Positions 1-11,480 of a stretch of 64,000 nt of DNA are shown here, one piece after another. The stretch's first letter is position 1, and each line of letters opens with the position of its first letter. Under the pieces are notes generated by a model that saw only the letters and a program-made list of their open reading frames with translations, was not told where the DNA came from and did no database searches. Origin of the DNA: Ichthyophis bannanicus (Eukaryota > Chordata > Amphibia > Gymnophiona > Ichthyophiidae); contig CM066034.1 in the NCBI GenBank assembly GCA_033557465.1, positions 988,133,637 to 988,197,636 of the forward strand, given 5' to 3'. The translations under genes and the position numbers were made by a program.

Positions 1-1626
1 AACTGGTAATAGAACCCACATATGAGGGGGCCACACTGGACCTGGTGCTTACCAATTGGGAGAATGTTTCTGTTATAGTGGGTGATCATCTTGAATCCAG
101 TGTTCAACAGAAGATGTGGTTCAATATTAGGACTAGGGCTGCTAAAGTCCATTCAAAAGTGAGGATCCTAGACTTCTGGAAAACTAACTTTGCCAAGGTG
201 GGACAATATATCAAGGAGTTGTTAGCAGGATGGGAAGAGCTGGAGGATGTAGAAAAGCAGTGGGCAAAACAAAAAGGGGGCATTTTAAGGGCAACAAACT
301 TTTTGTTATGAAAATAAATACTGTAAAAGCAAAAGGAGGCCACTATGATTCTCAAAAGAAGTAGCTAAAAAGGTGAAGAAAAAGAAGATGGCCTTCATAA
401 ACTACCAGAGATTAGAGAAAGAGGAAGACAGCCATCAATATTTGGAAAAACCTAGAGAAGCTAGGAAAGTAGTCAAGAAAGCAAAGATACAAATAGAAGA
501 AAAAATAGCCAATGCAGTAAAATGGGGGGACAAGACATTTTCTCAGTGGAGAAAGGTGAATAGTGGAGTACCCCAGGGATATCTGCTGGACCAGTTACTT
601 TTTATAAATTCATAAATGACCTGGAAATGGGAACAACAAGTTAGGTGATCACATTTGCAGAAGACATAAAATTATTCAAAGTTGTTAAAACACAATAGGA
701 ATGTGAAAAATTGCAAGTGGACCTTGATAAATTGGAAGACTGGACATTCAAATGGCAGATGAAATTTAATCTGGACACGTGCAAAGTTATGCACCTAGGA
801 AAGAACAATCCAAACTACGGTTACGTGATGCAAGGTTACACATTAGGAGGAACCACCATCCAGAAAAAAGATTTAGGTGTCATTATGAATAATACGCCGA
901 AACTCTGCACCCAGTGTGCAGCAGCAGCCAAGAAAATAAATATAATGCTAGGAATCATAAGGAAAAGAATGGAGAATAAAACAAGGATATTATAAAATCT
1001 CTGTATCTTCCCAAGGTGCAACAGCACCTTGAATATTGTGTGCAATTCCGGTCGCCATATCTTAAAAAAAGATATAGTGGAATTAGAAGAGGTATAGAAA
1101 AGAGCCATCAAAATTGTAAAGGGGCTGGAAGGATAGCCCTATGAGGAAAAACTTAAAGGTTAGGGCTTTTCAACTTGGAAAAGAGATGGCTGAGAGGGGA
1201 TATGCTAGAGGTCTATAAATTAATGAATGGAGTAGAACGGGTAAACATAGATCAGTTGTTTACTTCATCAATATGCAGAAAGACTAGGGGACATGCAATG
1301 AAGCTACAGTGTAACCCATTTAAGACTAATAAGAGAAAATATATTTTCACTCAATGCGTAATCAAACCTTGGAATTCTTTACCAGAGGATGTAGTGAAGG
1401 CTGGTAGTGTAGGTGGGTTTAAAAAAGGTTTGGACAAGTTCCGGGAGGAAAGGTCCATAAACCATTATTAAAGAGGACCTGGGAAATCCATTGCTTACCC
1501 CAGGACAAGCATTGTGTAACCTTTGTGCCTTTTTGGGAACTTGCCAGGTACTGGATTGGAAACAGGATACTGGGCTTGATGGACCTTGGTCTGACCCAGT
1601 GTGGCATGTCTTATGTTCTTATGTTC
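1..1626 (+). pseudogene. CR1 LINE remnant, endonuclease/RT fragments plus 3' tail
   Basis: This is a decayed CR1 retrotransposon that enters from beyond the left edge. The first 310 bases read as the end of the endonuclease domain (LDLVLTNWENVS) and the linker. At 373-540 lies a lysine-rich region upstream of the RT. From about 541 RT residues appear (SQWRKVNSGVPQG), then the C-terminal domain with stops and shifts, ending at 1471 in [15 protein letters not shown]. The RT fingers and palm core are missing, so there is an internal deletion. The 3' tail ends with the repeated TTATGTTC octamer typical of this family. No intact product is possible. Confidence 0.9.
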
Positions 1627-1813
1627 AAGAAAGAGCAGAGGCCCTGAAAGAACCAAGTATCAAGGAGAAGGTGGTGATTTGACCTGGTGAAGGTGACTGA
1701 GACGCTACTTGTTCCCAGACTGGCTTATTGTAATTCTGTCTTGGTGGGAAAGTTATTTAGTGTCTTCAAATTTAGCAAAGAACAGTAACATAAATAGTTA
1801 CAGGTTTGACAGG

Positions 1814-1979
1814 CTAGGGCCGGCCATCAGACAAACAAGGGGGCAGCAACCTCTGAGGGTCAGCAAAGAGCAGGGCATTCAAAGCTAAACAGATTTTGAC
1901 AACCAAGGGGGGGGGGGATATAAGACTTAAGGTCTGCCTAGGGCACCAACACCTTGAACCAGCTCTGGGGCCAGCCCTG
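1814..1979. mobile_element. MITE with GGGCCGG-type termini
   Basis: This short non-coding DNA-transposon copy begins GGGCCGGCCATCAGACAAAC and ends in GGGGCCAGCCCTG, which are inverted relatives of each other. Its 3' half (AACCAGCTCTGG) recurs in the copy at 2620-2750. It carries no transposase. The superfamily cannot be assigned from this copy. Confidence 0.65.
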
Positions 1980-2619
1980 AGTTTTGAAGCCTAGAGAAAT
2001 GCAGTGGCCCCACAAGCAAAATTCTGATGAGGATTCCCTATGGCAGCTGAGGGGGGTAGCCTTTGTATTTTGGGGGACAGAGTGTGGCAAACACTACCTA
2101 CTTTTAGTAAAGTTGCTGCTTCCCCTCTTACTAGCTTCCTTCAGTGAAAACAAGGCCATTCAGCATCCAGGGAAGAGTTTAAGCACCTCATCTCTTATTG
2201 CTGGGCTGAAGTTTCGCGATAACAGTCACATACTTTCACTGTTGTAGCTGCAAGAATTCAGCCCAGCAGCGGCAGATGAGGTGTTTAAGCGTTTCTTCGG
2301 CTACTGGTGGGGGTGAGGGGGGAGCAGGGCTCAAGTAATTGAATTAAAGAAAGCTGGCAGGAAGTGGCCCAGTAACTCTATTAGAAGTAACCTTTGCTGT
2401 GCTCTGTCTCCATCCCTGTAGTCTGGAATCACTGATCCCCTTCATGACTGGCTTCCCCCCCCCCCCACACACACACTGTGGGGGCTGCTTGGCTGGAATT
2501 TATGCCCCTGGGAGCTTGCTATGCCATTTCTGAAGCACCTTGGTTGACTTTCCATTGAAGCCAGGATTAGGTTTAAGATTCTGGTGATGGTGTTCAAAAA
2601 AAATGAATCAAACTTCCCC

Positions 2620-2750
2620 AGGGCTGGGCCAACCATCAGGCAAACTAGGTACTCGCCTATGGTGGCGACCTTGGGAGGGGGGGGGGAGGGATAAGTTTTA
2701 AGGTTTACTTAGGGTGCAAACAACTTTAACCAACTCTGGGACCAGTCCTG
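2620..2750. mobile_element. MITE, second copy of the same family
   Basis: It starts CAGGGCTGGGCCAACCATC and ends GGGACCAGTCCTG. The ends are inverted relatives and the interior matches the copy at 1814-1979, including a G-run followed by a TTTACTTAGGGTGCA-like stretch. It is non-coding. Confidence 0.65.
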
Positions 2751-3718
2751 CACTTATTCTTCTTACCTGCCAAATACATTGTAGAAATATATTCGGGAAA
2801 GGGATTTGAGGTTGTCCCCACGAGCATTTTAGATAAGCGGAACCAGGGCTTTTCTGTACTTACTCCTACATTATGGGCTTCACTTCCTGATGAAGTGTGG
2901 TTGCAAAATGACTACATGATTTTTTTAGAAAGGAGTCGAGGCTTGACTTTCTAAGCAGCATTTTGGGTTTGATAGATGATTTTATGGATTGGGTTTGCAT
3001 TGTTGATCACTGGTATATATATACTATGGTTCTAAAGATGGATCTACATCAGTTTGTGCTGATTAAAAAAGGAGAGATTAATACATTTAACTAAATAAAT
3101 ACCTCAGAGCTTCTGAGGAAACTGGAGGCTTTGGCAAGGACCCCGTCATGCACTTCATCACTGTTCCCCACCCCATCCAGCCAAAGGCTGAGCCATGTGG
3201 CATCACTATGTACTTGCCACCCCGCTGTTCACAAGTGTCTTATAACCTTCCAAAATCAATAGAAGGTCTCAGTAAGGGCACGTGTCCATCAGAAACTGGT
3301 TTACTGAAGATGTTTCATGGTCAGCCAAAATACCACTTCCCATGGAAGCCGCATAAGCAGCAGCTACCGCTGAGCTCTTCTTACGAACAAGGGCTGGAAT
3401 GTGCCCTGGACTCACTGCATTTTATGATGGCAGAGAACACAATACAGCTAGTGAAGCAGGACGATGCAGCATAAAATGGGTAGACAATAAAACAAAGCTC
3501 TATGAGACAATAAAACTGATCTTTGTGATGGGAGGGGGGAGGCAAAGTAAAACCTGTCCACACGCTACTCTCACCCATCAGCCCAGTGCATGTGACGCTT
3601 CTATCCCACAGTCCTACAGTTTTCCACAACAAGGCACTTTAGTTGCCCCTGCGTTCTCTGTCCATAGAGCAATATTTTGACACATCCTGAAGTCTGCTGT
3701 TTGCAAACATAGTGCTCT
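2751..3718. other. Unassigned stretch, no gene recognised
   Basis: I see no recognisable element or host gene. A 108-codon open frame at 3148-3474 (+) resembles nothing I know and overlaps other open frames on both strands, so I treat it as chance. The stretch 1627-1813 before the first MITE, and 1980-2619 between the two MITEs, likewise hold nothing I can name apart from a C/CA run at 2454-2476. Confidence 0.4.
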
Positions 3719-4023
3719 CAGGGCCGGTGCAAGGGTATTGGGTGCCACAGATTTTAATAATTAAACTCAACAATCATAATCATCTCAATACCAGCCCTCC
3801 CACAACAACACTGTAATAATGCATAACTGGACATCTCGCTTTTAGATATGAATATTTACGCATATGTGCCCCTTCTCCCTGCAGGTAAAAGAATGTGCTG
3901 AGGCTCTTTGAGTTTGTGCAGCTATCAGGATCTATTCCTTTACTTTGCCCCCCTCCCTCCCCCCCTCAGAAGCTGCCGTCCTAGGTGACTGTCTAGCCTT
4001 GCCTGATGTTTAGGCCGGCCCTG
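3719..4023. mobile_element. MITE with CAGGGCCGG termini
   Basis: It begins CAGGGCCGGTGCAAGGGTAT and ends TTTAGGCCGGCCCTG, with inverted termini. The two ends match the two ends of the copies at 17241-17644 and about 20534-21119, so this is one family inserted in both orientations. It is non-coding and carries C-rich runs internally. No convincing target duplication was found. Confidence 0.65.
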
Positions 4024-6044
4024 TGTACTTGAGACATGTAGTACGGTCACCAACAACTTCCATTCTAAATCACAGAAATTGATCTCCATAGCAGACGTTG
4101 GTAACATACTCCAAAAACATGTAACGTCTGCTTGTGCATTGTTGAGAGGGATGCTACTGGGCTGGACACACTGAATGTTATCACTTTAAATATAGTCTTC
4201 TTCCTTCCCGGGTCCACCAGCCTACACGCTCTTCCACTGCTCATTTCCCGTGAACTACCCTGGGAGAAGCTGGTCGTGCCATGGTCCAAGGTAGTGCATG
4301 ATCCCAGGCCTCACAGTGGCTTCTGTGCAAGAGCTGGCACCAATGACTGCCAGTACAAATATTTGGGGGAAAGATTTCGAAACTTCAAGTTCAGGAAAAA
4401 AGAGTGCATTGTATATGTCTTTCCAGAAATATTCCATCGATGGGGTTCAGATTTTACAAAAGAAATTCTGACAATCATTCCCTCATGTTACTTCTTAGGT
4501 CTCAAACATGGACATGAAACCAAAATTGGGAGTTCAGCATTTTGTCAGGTTTCAACATGTCATCACCCTACAATACAATTATATCCATCATAACGGAATA
4601 GTTCAAAACGAGCTGCTCTAGGAAGTGGCTGCTGAATGTCTGGAGTATTTTTGCACTCAGAGGAAGAAAGTTTGCTAGCCAACTCCCTGCAACAGTTTGT
4701 TATGTTCAGCCATAAGACATATATCTGCCTACAGCATTCACAATTGAGCCATTTGATGTGGCTCTTAGTCTGTGGTAGAATCCAAAAATAGAGGACAAGA
4801 AGGACTGAGGCACGAGTCACGAGATGAAGCTGCATTTGGAGAATTCGGAGGACAGCGCAGGATAATCAGGAGGGGAGGAAGGGGAGGGAGGATGTTGTGG
4901 GTAATGGGAAAGAGCAGGGGGTTGTTTTCTAAAGCGTATAGCTCTGTCCTATAAAAAAGGTTGCGTCTACTACAAGAAAAGGTTGGGGGCAACTGGCAAG
5001 GAGCTCCTTCAAGACCCCAATGGAAGAGCAATTCCGTCCCCTCAACTCCTCCCATTGTTTTTTTCATTAGGCCAATCTGGTCTACAGAGATGATTTTCAT
5101 TCATGGCCATCCTTCACTGTAAACAGAGGGATGGGTATGAAAGACGTGAAAGTCTACTGGTATCAGCTATTAGGAAAGAAATATGTCACAAAAGTTCAAG
5201 CATTTCCCAAAGAATTAGTATTTTAAGGACAAGGGATCACCATATGAGGCCAGAGGAAGGAATGTGAGAGGGTGGTAGATACCTAGTATACCTGCAGTCA
5301 GGGCCACTGCAAGGATATGAGGTACCCTAGGCGAACCCCTCAATCCTGCTGCCCACCCCCCTGCTTCTGCCCCACTCCCACTGCTGCCACTGTCACCCCT
5401 CTCCGGGTCCTGTGGTAGCCGAAATGCCATTTAAAACGCCAATGCAGCACTTATCCAAACGTTCTGGTTTCGTCTCTATGATCTGCCATTTCTCTCCCCC
5501 TCTGACACAGACTGGTTCATCTACTTGGTCATGCTAGGCCTGTTTCCAGGAGAGGTAGTAGGAGCCGAAACACTGGCAGAATTCAATCGTGCAAAGTCAA
5601 AGGAAATGTATTGGCTGGGGGAACGGAAGCTCACAGCTCGCAGCGAGTAGCTGCATATGAGCAGATTGGATGGACCATCTCCAGCACTAGATTCTCTGAT
5701 CATTCGTCTCCCACTCCCCACCCTTCACCTTCTTCAGTCTATGCAGTGACCATAATCATCCTTTACAGAGCTATCCGTTCCAAATAAAGAGCCTTCAAGG
5801 GATAATTTTGAAAAGGGCCCTCAAAGCTTGGGGATCGGGGGCTCCTTTAAAAGATGAAGGAGGGATTGTGAATCCCCTTTTTTCATGGATCCCCCTGCAC
5901 TGTGGGGCTGCTTAGGTGGAATTTAGGTCGCTCTCCATTTTGCTTTCCCACTGAAGCTCATTAGGCCACGAGCACCTCTAAATATCAGGCAGACGACCAT
6001 TAATTCCTGAAATCATCACCAAGTGCCCCTCTAGCTCCAGCCTC
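4024..6044. other. Unassigned stretch with a MITE end at 5299
   Basis: No gene is recognised. At 5299-5345 there is one isolated end of the CAGGGCC MITE family (CAGGGCCACTGCAAGGATAT, then a CCCTAGGCGAA block) with no matching partner nearby. Open frames of 60-153 codons here (for example 4132-4593 on +) match no family known to me. Confidence 0.4.
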
Positions 6045-6297
6045 TGCACTAGTGGTTGGGGCAGGTACTTCAGGCCAGAAGGACCAGGGTTCAAATCCCA
6101 CTAGAGGACAGCAACCTTGGGCCGGAAGGACTGGGGTTTCCAGTCCCACAGGTGCTCCTTGTGGTCTTGGGCAAGCCACTTAACCCTCCATTGCCCATGT
6201 TCCCTGTAAAATAGTTATCTCCAAGTTATAATGCCCTGTTCAATGTAAACCTCCTTGATATCATGAAAGGCAGTATATAAGAAATGTTAAATACATT
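6045..6297 (+). mobile_element. tRNA-derived SINE with L2-like tail
   Basis: This RNA polymerase III-type short element contains a B-box-like GGTTCAAATCCC at about 6089. A second, diverged copy of that block follows about 50 bases later (GGGTTTCCAGTCCC). The tail GTAAACCTCCTTGATATCAT and AGTATATAAGAAATG matches the 3' ends of the L2 LINEs in this window. A closely related copy lies on the minus strand at 62062-62335. The A-box end appears truncated or diverged. Confidence 0.75.
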
Positions 6298-6689
6298 TTC
6301 TGTTCACAGGCACATTGCTGGGCCTCCTGTAATTGCTTTTCAGAACTCAAAAATAGTTTTTTAGCAGCAGCAGCCACAGCAGAAAGTCGCTGAAGCTGAA
6401 CAAAGAAAATCTGGCAACTTCAGCACGAGGAGCAACTTCAGCTCATGCTCTGCAGGACTCCTCTAAACTCCAGCCAGCACGGCGGGGAAGACAACTCAAG
6501 AAGCTATGCAGAAAACAGAGAGACGACTGCCAAGAAAAACCAGGGCTGGGCCTGGAAAGCAACACAAAACAAAGACTGGTCATTATTCGCGAGCTAGGAG
6601 AGCTAGCTGAGTTCGTCGCGATGAGGAACTTCTCCACTCTTCTAATCCCTTAACTGAAATAGAATTAGTAAGTGCAATAGTGGTCTATA

Positions 6690-7541
6690 TTATTGGCACC
6701 CTTGCAGTTCAACCCCCTAATGTCCAATATCTCCTAAAAAAAAAAAGTGGCCAGTGAAATGGCTTTGGACTATATATGCACACATATGTGACACATAAAA
6801 GAATCAAATAAAACAAGACCAATTAAAAAAGGAAATAGTATAAAAACTGGGACATTGCCGGGACATGATTATTCATCAAAATTAGTAACTTCACCCTACC
6901 AATCAACAGAATAGGTCTCAAAGATACTTCTTGTATTTTAAGGAGAGAAGGATCTCGGAACCAAAGAGCTCACCGTCAAGACATATAATAGCTTAGACAT
7001 AGACGTATGTTCAGAACATCAAGGATCCGAAAAACTTTACATTAATGCATGAATTAACAATAACAGTTTTCTAATTGATATCGTGGAAAAAACTTAATGC
7101 CTTCTCATCCAAAGAGCATTGCTCAGACTGCTTTTCAAACATTACATATGTCAAACTCATACCCACCGACCACAGATAACAAATCACCAAACTTAGCTGC
7201 TGCAAAGAAATTCCCCAACACCACTTCAGACGCCAACCCTGGCATTTCACAATAACTTCCTCAGAAGGATAATAATGCAATCAATAGGTCAGAGAGACAA
7301 ACAAAAGGTAGCAGTCAGTGCTCAGTGGATCACATCTGGCATTAACTGTCATTAATACATTGAGGAAATGATTAATGATTAAACAATTCAAATCAGTTTG
7401 AACAGAAGAACTACATTCCCATTGCAGTAAAATTAGATGCACCTGTGATCAAATGTCAGCACTCGCATGACTCGAATCAACCAACGAATGATGGCTCAAA
7501 TGTTTAAAATGGCCACATTCACTCCCTGTTCCATTTTCGCA
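6690..7541 (+). mobile_element. Probable 5' part of a degraded Tc1-like transposon
   Basis: A TATTGGCACCCTT sequence at about 6690, resembling the outer end of some Tc1-like elements, lies upstream of the transposase relic starting at 7542. The spacing is longer than usual, so the region probably holds extra insertions or drift. No second terminal repeat was found downstream. The assignment rests mainly on the transposase neighbour. Confidence 0.35.
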
Positions 7542-7850
7542 ATGAAGACAAGAGAGCTGCCTGAGACCCTCAGAGAAGCCATCATCACCGAACATTAAAC
7601 TTCAAAGGGGTAGAAGGCCATCTCCAAAGATATTGGGATTCCTGTGTCTACAGTTCACAATGTTAAGAAGTTTTCTGCTCATGGAACTGTCAAGATCCTC
7701 CCTGGACATTGTGGGAAGAGGACAATTAATCCAAAAAGTCTTCAAAGGTTACTGCAAACTGTTGTAAAAACACCAAGTATAATATCCAAAGAGCTTAAGT
7801 GTGACCTGGAACAAATCTGGAGTGGTGGTTTCAATCCGCACTATATGCCG
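7542..7850 (+). pseudogene. Tc1-like transposase N-terminal relic
   Basis: Reading from the ATG at 7542 gives MKTKELPETLREAIITEH, an in-frame stop, then KAISKDIGIPVSTVHNVKKF, and later GKRTINPKSLQRLLQTVVKT and PSIISKELKCDL. This is the paired helix-turn-helix DNA-binding region of a Tc1 transposase: a first HTH with a K.I...GIP.STV pattern and a second HTH around the K.S...L.R.V motif. Similarity fades near 7840. The DDE catalytic domain is absent. It is an inactive fragment; loss of the 3' part means it cannot catalyse transposition. Confidence 0.75.
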
Positions 7851-8821
7851 CACACTAAGGGGATCATTCTGTCCCATTGGGACGTCCATCCCTGCTACTT
7901 GTCCCCCTGCTGGCCCCGTCAATATCCTCCCTGTACGTACAACAGGTTTATTTGGGGAAGCCTAGATGGGGGTGGGAGGGGCGCTCTGGAGACAGAGCGA
8001 GGACGGGGCGTGGGTGGGCTATGAATCTAGATGAGAGACTTATTCCACCTCGAAGGTGGAATGTCCCCCTTACAGAGAGGGATCGTGGTGCGGGACCTGG
8101 GGATGCAGGTGAAGGGGCGCAAGGGGTTTCCCGCAGCCCAACCCGGATCGGGGGTCGGGTTGTGAGGAACAGGCATCCGGGTTCGGCGGGCCAGGATCGT
8201 GGCTTGTGAATGGAGTCACGGTGCCATGGCGACGGGACACCATGGCACCTCAGCTTTATTCACAGGACCAGCTGAGATAGCCGGGTAATCGCTGGGATGT
8301 ATGCCCGTACAGAATCAGATCCAGGCTTGCACGTCCAGGCGCTAGACCCAATTCTGATCCCACAGGGATTGTGGGATCAGAATCGGGTCTAACCTTGCAT
8401 GTCCAATTCTGCTCGGCCATACAGGGGGCTGGATGTGCATGAATGGGATCGGCCTCTAATTGTCTAACAGATAGTGCATGGTAATGCTATTAACACGCTT
8501 TATATTCCACAGGGCCCATTGCATAATATGGATCATGTCATAAATAATACTGCACACTATTAGTCAATGATCCCCTTGGTGAGAAAGGAGAGATGTCTAT
8601 ACTGCAATCAAAATGCCACGGATCTCAGGGAAACCCTTGGCAGGAAATCATGAGGCTAATGGGAAGGCAATTTGTGCCTAAGACAGAGAAATGACAACTT
8701 TGCCTTAAGTCGTGGTGGAGAGAAGATGCACAGGTGGAGCCGAGACAACAGAAAAGCCTCATGGTCAACAAGTTGAAAAGGATGAGAACAGATGAAGGAG
8801 TTCTCCTCTAGTAAAATCTGT
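7851..8821. other. Unassigned stretch with a short hairpin
   Basis: No gene or element is recognised. The GC-rich part at about 7960-8200 has overlapping open frames of up to 126 codons with low-complexity Gly/Arg content. An inverted repeat at 8344-8390 is listed separately. Confidence 0.4.
8344..8390. repeat. Short inverted repeat, 20-bp arms
   Basis: The left arm is AGACCCAATTCTGATCCCAC. The right arm is its reverse complement with one mismatch. A 7-base spacer (AGGGATT) separates them. It may be the remnant of a palindromic MITE; nothing flanking decides this. Confidence 0.7.
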
Positions 8822-9045
8822 TTAAAAAAGGTTTGGACAAGTTCCTGGAGGAAAGGTCCATAAACCATTATTAAAGTGGACCCAGGATATCACTGTTTGA
8901 CCCAATACAAGCATTGTGGAACCTGTGTCTCTTGGGGAGACTGCTAGGTACTTATGACCTAAATTGGCCACTGTTGGAAACAGGATACTGGGCTTGATGG
9001 ACCTTGGTCTGACCCAGTATGGCACATTTTATGTTCTTATGTTCT
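8822..9045 (+). mobile_element. CR1 3' end fragment
   Basis: It starts in the last codons of CR1 ORF2 ([16 protein letters not shown] on +) and runs through the 3' UTR signature CTGGGCTTGATGGACCTTGG to the TTATGTTC repeats at 9045. The same tail is seen at 1430-1626, 15770-15980, 42420-42638 and, inverted, at 29802-29995. Confidence 0.9.
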
Positions 9046-9300
9046 AAGGAGCCCCAAATATATTAAAACTAGACAGAAAGATTTGGACAAAACTAACAGG
9101 ACAATCCAGTGTTAAAATATACAAAACAGTTTAGTAAGCCAACCACGTCCAGCAAAAGCTATGTCTGAACAGAAAGAAAAGGTAGTAGGCCTAAATGGGA
9201 CCTTCTCTTACTCCTTTCCCATCCCATTCTCATCAGAGAGTCAACATTTATGGTCTTCCTATTTGGTATTCATCTGGGAACCATTCTCGAAGGCTTCTCT

Positions 9301-9460
9301 CTTATTTATTTATTTTATTAACAATTCTTATATACCGCACTATTAGACATCAGCGCGGTTTACATTGAACAAAAAACATCCGACAATTTACATATGTCTG
9401 GTCAATTACATTTAACAGGAGATATAAACTTGGGAAATAGGGGAAACTATATACAAAGGT
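9301..9460 (-). mobile_element. L2/SINE-type 3' tail, inverted
   Basis: On the minus strand this ends with CGCGCTGATGTCTAATAG, then GCGGTATATAAG and an AATAAA-rich tail, like L2 3' ends. A related copy occurs at 36029-36250 (CCGCACTATTCGGCATCAGC on +). It is non-coding. I cannot separate a 5'-truncated L2 from an L2-tailed SINE here. Confidence 0.6.
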
Positions 9461-10002
9461 GTGTTATCTTAGTCCTCCTCTGCACAGCTTTACCATCACT
9501 ACTGCTACGATGGTCTTTTCTCCTCCTCATTCAGTTTCCATTGGATGGACATCATCCTACAAGCTCTGCTTATAAATAAATTGTTTTGTTGCAGATGCCA
9601 TGTTCTTTGTTCCTCCTTCCCTTCTTGCTCTCTCATTAACTTTGGAACTTGTCCGTCAGCTCACTTCCATCCTCATGGCTCCCTTCTTCCTGTCAGCCTG
9701 CAGCAGAGATCTAAGACGAGACCCCACTGGGATGCCACTGCCTTAATTCAACTGCTTCTGAGAGGACCCAGCATTTCCCGCTGCCACCACTTGGGTCTCA
9801 TGCCCTCACTTTGAGCATGACCTGTCCAATATCATCCGTCATCTCAGGCTAGACCAGCGGTTCGCGACTCCCACGGGGGTCGCCACAGGATTTAGCAGGG
9901 ATCGCCTCACTCTGCCGTTAAACAAAACAAAAAAATGCACAAGTTGCTGCCACTGCCGAGTCCGCTTCTCGGCAGCAGCAAACTCACCGCCTCCCTTCTA
10001 AT

Positions 10003-10238
10003 GCAGCCGCAGCACCCTGCCTCTTAGGGAACCACGGCTGGGCCTGCAAAACCGTTGCAGAGCCTTCCAGTCTCTCGATGGGCTCCGTGCAGCACTGTCC
10101 CGCCTCCAAAGGAAGTTGTTTCCCACTTCCTTTGGAGGCAGGACAATGCTGCATGGAGCCCGTCGAGAGATGGGAAGGCTCCGCAATGGGTTCACAGGCA
10201 CAGCCGCGGTTCCCTAAGAGACAGGGTACTGCAGCTGC
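10003..10238. repeat. Foldback palindrome inside the hAT element
   Basis: Two arms of about 115 bases face each other around a loop near 10121 (AAAGGAAG ... CTTCCTTT). The arms are roughly 85-90% complementary by eye, with the outer ends GCAGCCGCAG and CTGCAGCTGC pairing. As RNA or single-stranded DNA it could form a long hairpin. Confidence 0.85.
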
Positions 10239-10289
10239 AGAAGAACAGGGTAGTAGCAGGCAGACAGGGAGAGGGGAGGAGGGGGCAGG

Positions 10290-10660
10290 GAACCTGCAAC
10301 GGGGCTGACATGAGGGAGGAAGGGATGGATGGAGGGAGGGGGGCTGTCATGGACAGGGGGGCTGAAATGTAGGGAGGGAGGGCTGACATGGACAGAGGGG
10401 GGGCTGACATGGATGGAGGGAGGGAAGGAGGGGGGCTGACATGGACAGAGGGGGGCTGACATGGAGGGGGGCTGACATGGAGGGATGGATGCATGGAGGG
10501 AGGGAGGGGGCTGACATGGACAGGGGGGCTGACATGGAGGGAGGGAGGGGGGCTGACTTGGATGGATGGATGGATGGAGGGAGGGAGGGGGGCTGACATG
10601 GACAGAGGGGGGGCTGATGGAGGGAGGGAGGGGGCTGACAAGGACAAAGGGAAGAGACAG
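10290..10660 (+). repeat. G-rich minisatellite, GGGCTGACATGGA-type unit
   Basis: Tandem units contain GGGGGGCTGACATGGA, alternating with GGAGGGAGG and ACAGAGG blocks. Unit length varies by expansion of the GGAGG and GGAT parts. Very long open frames on both strands here (up to 158 codons, Pro/Ser-rich on the minus strand) are by-products of the repeat, not genes. Confidence 0.85.
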
Positions 10661-10729
10661 AGGGACATACTGGACAGACGGGGGATAAATGCTGGACAGA
10701 GGGGAGAGGCAGTGCGGGTTAGGATTATA

Positions 10730-11265
10730 ATGGGCAGATGAGGGGGCTAGGACTGGTAATGGGTTGATTAGGGAAGGCTAGGACTGGGAATGGACTGATC
10801 AAGGGGGGGTTGGGACTGGTAATGTGCTGATAGGGGGTTAGGACTGGTAATGGACTGATGGGGGGCTAGCATTGGAAATGAGCTGATTGGGGAGGTTAGG
10901 ACTGGAAATGGAGTGATTAGAGGAGGCTAGGACTGGTAATGGGCTGATTAGGGGAGCCTAGCACTGGTAATGGGGTTGAGGAGGGACTAGCACTGGAAAT
11001 GAGCTGATTAGAGGAGGCTAGGACTGGTAATGAGCTGATGGGGGGGGGGTAGGACTGGTATTGGGCTGATTAGGGGAGGCTAGCACTGGTAATGGGGTTG
11101 AGGAGGGACTTGCACTGGAAATGAGCTGATTAGGGGAGGCTAGGACTGGTAATGTGCTGATGGGGGGGGGGGTAGGACTGGTATTGGGCTGATTAGGGGA
11201 GGCTAGCACTGGTAATGGGGTTGAGGGGGGACTAGCACTGGAAGCGAGCTGATTGGGGGGCTTCG
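10730..11265 (+). repeat. G-rich minisatellite, GGACTGGTAATGGGCTGAT unit
   Basis: Units of about 30 bases built on GGACTGGTAATGGGCTGAT followed by a variable G/A run and GGCTA. The same unit core recurs in the separate hAT element at 43640-44750. Many runs of four or more G make quadruplex folding possible on this strand. Confidence 0.85.
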
Positions 11266-11269
11266 ACTG

Positions 11270-11480
11270 GGAATTTTATTTATTTATTTATTTAACAGTA
11301 TTTCTAAACCGCCTTATCTTAATAATCAAGGTGGTATCACAGCAAGCAATCAGGTAAAGTGTGTGTGTTGTACATGCAGTGAGGATAAAACTTAGTTGTG
11401 TGAGGGATGTGTTGGGTGCTTGATTTGTTTGAGCTATATACAGGGTGGGCTATTTACAGTGGTGCTATTTACAGTGGTGG
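11270..11480 (-). mobile_element. L2/SINE-type 3' tail inserted in the minisatellite
   Basis: TTTATTTATTTATTTAAC followed by CTAAACCGCCTTATC and AAGGTGGTATCAC is the inverted 3' tail of an L2-type element. GGGAAT occurs on both sides, but this also belongs to the repeat unit, so it cannot be used as a target duplication. A short duplication of GTGGTGGGAATGGGCTGATT follows at 11470-11560. Confidence 0.55.

Noticed and set aside
3148..3474. 108-codon open frame on +
   Set aside because: No recognisable domain, no neighbours, overlapping open frames on the other strand. Treated as chance.
4132..4593. 153-codon open frame on + with Cys and aromatic residues
   Set aside because: No family match that I can name and no splice or promoter context. 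Might be an exon, but nothing supports it.
10192..10668. 158-codon Pro/Ser-rich frame on - and mirror frames on +
   Set aside because: Produced by reading a G-rich minisatellite; the pattern repeats in several frames.
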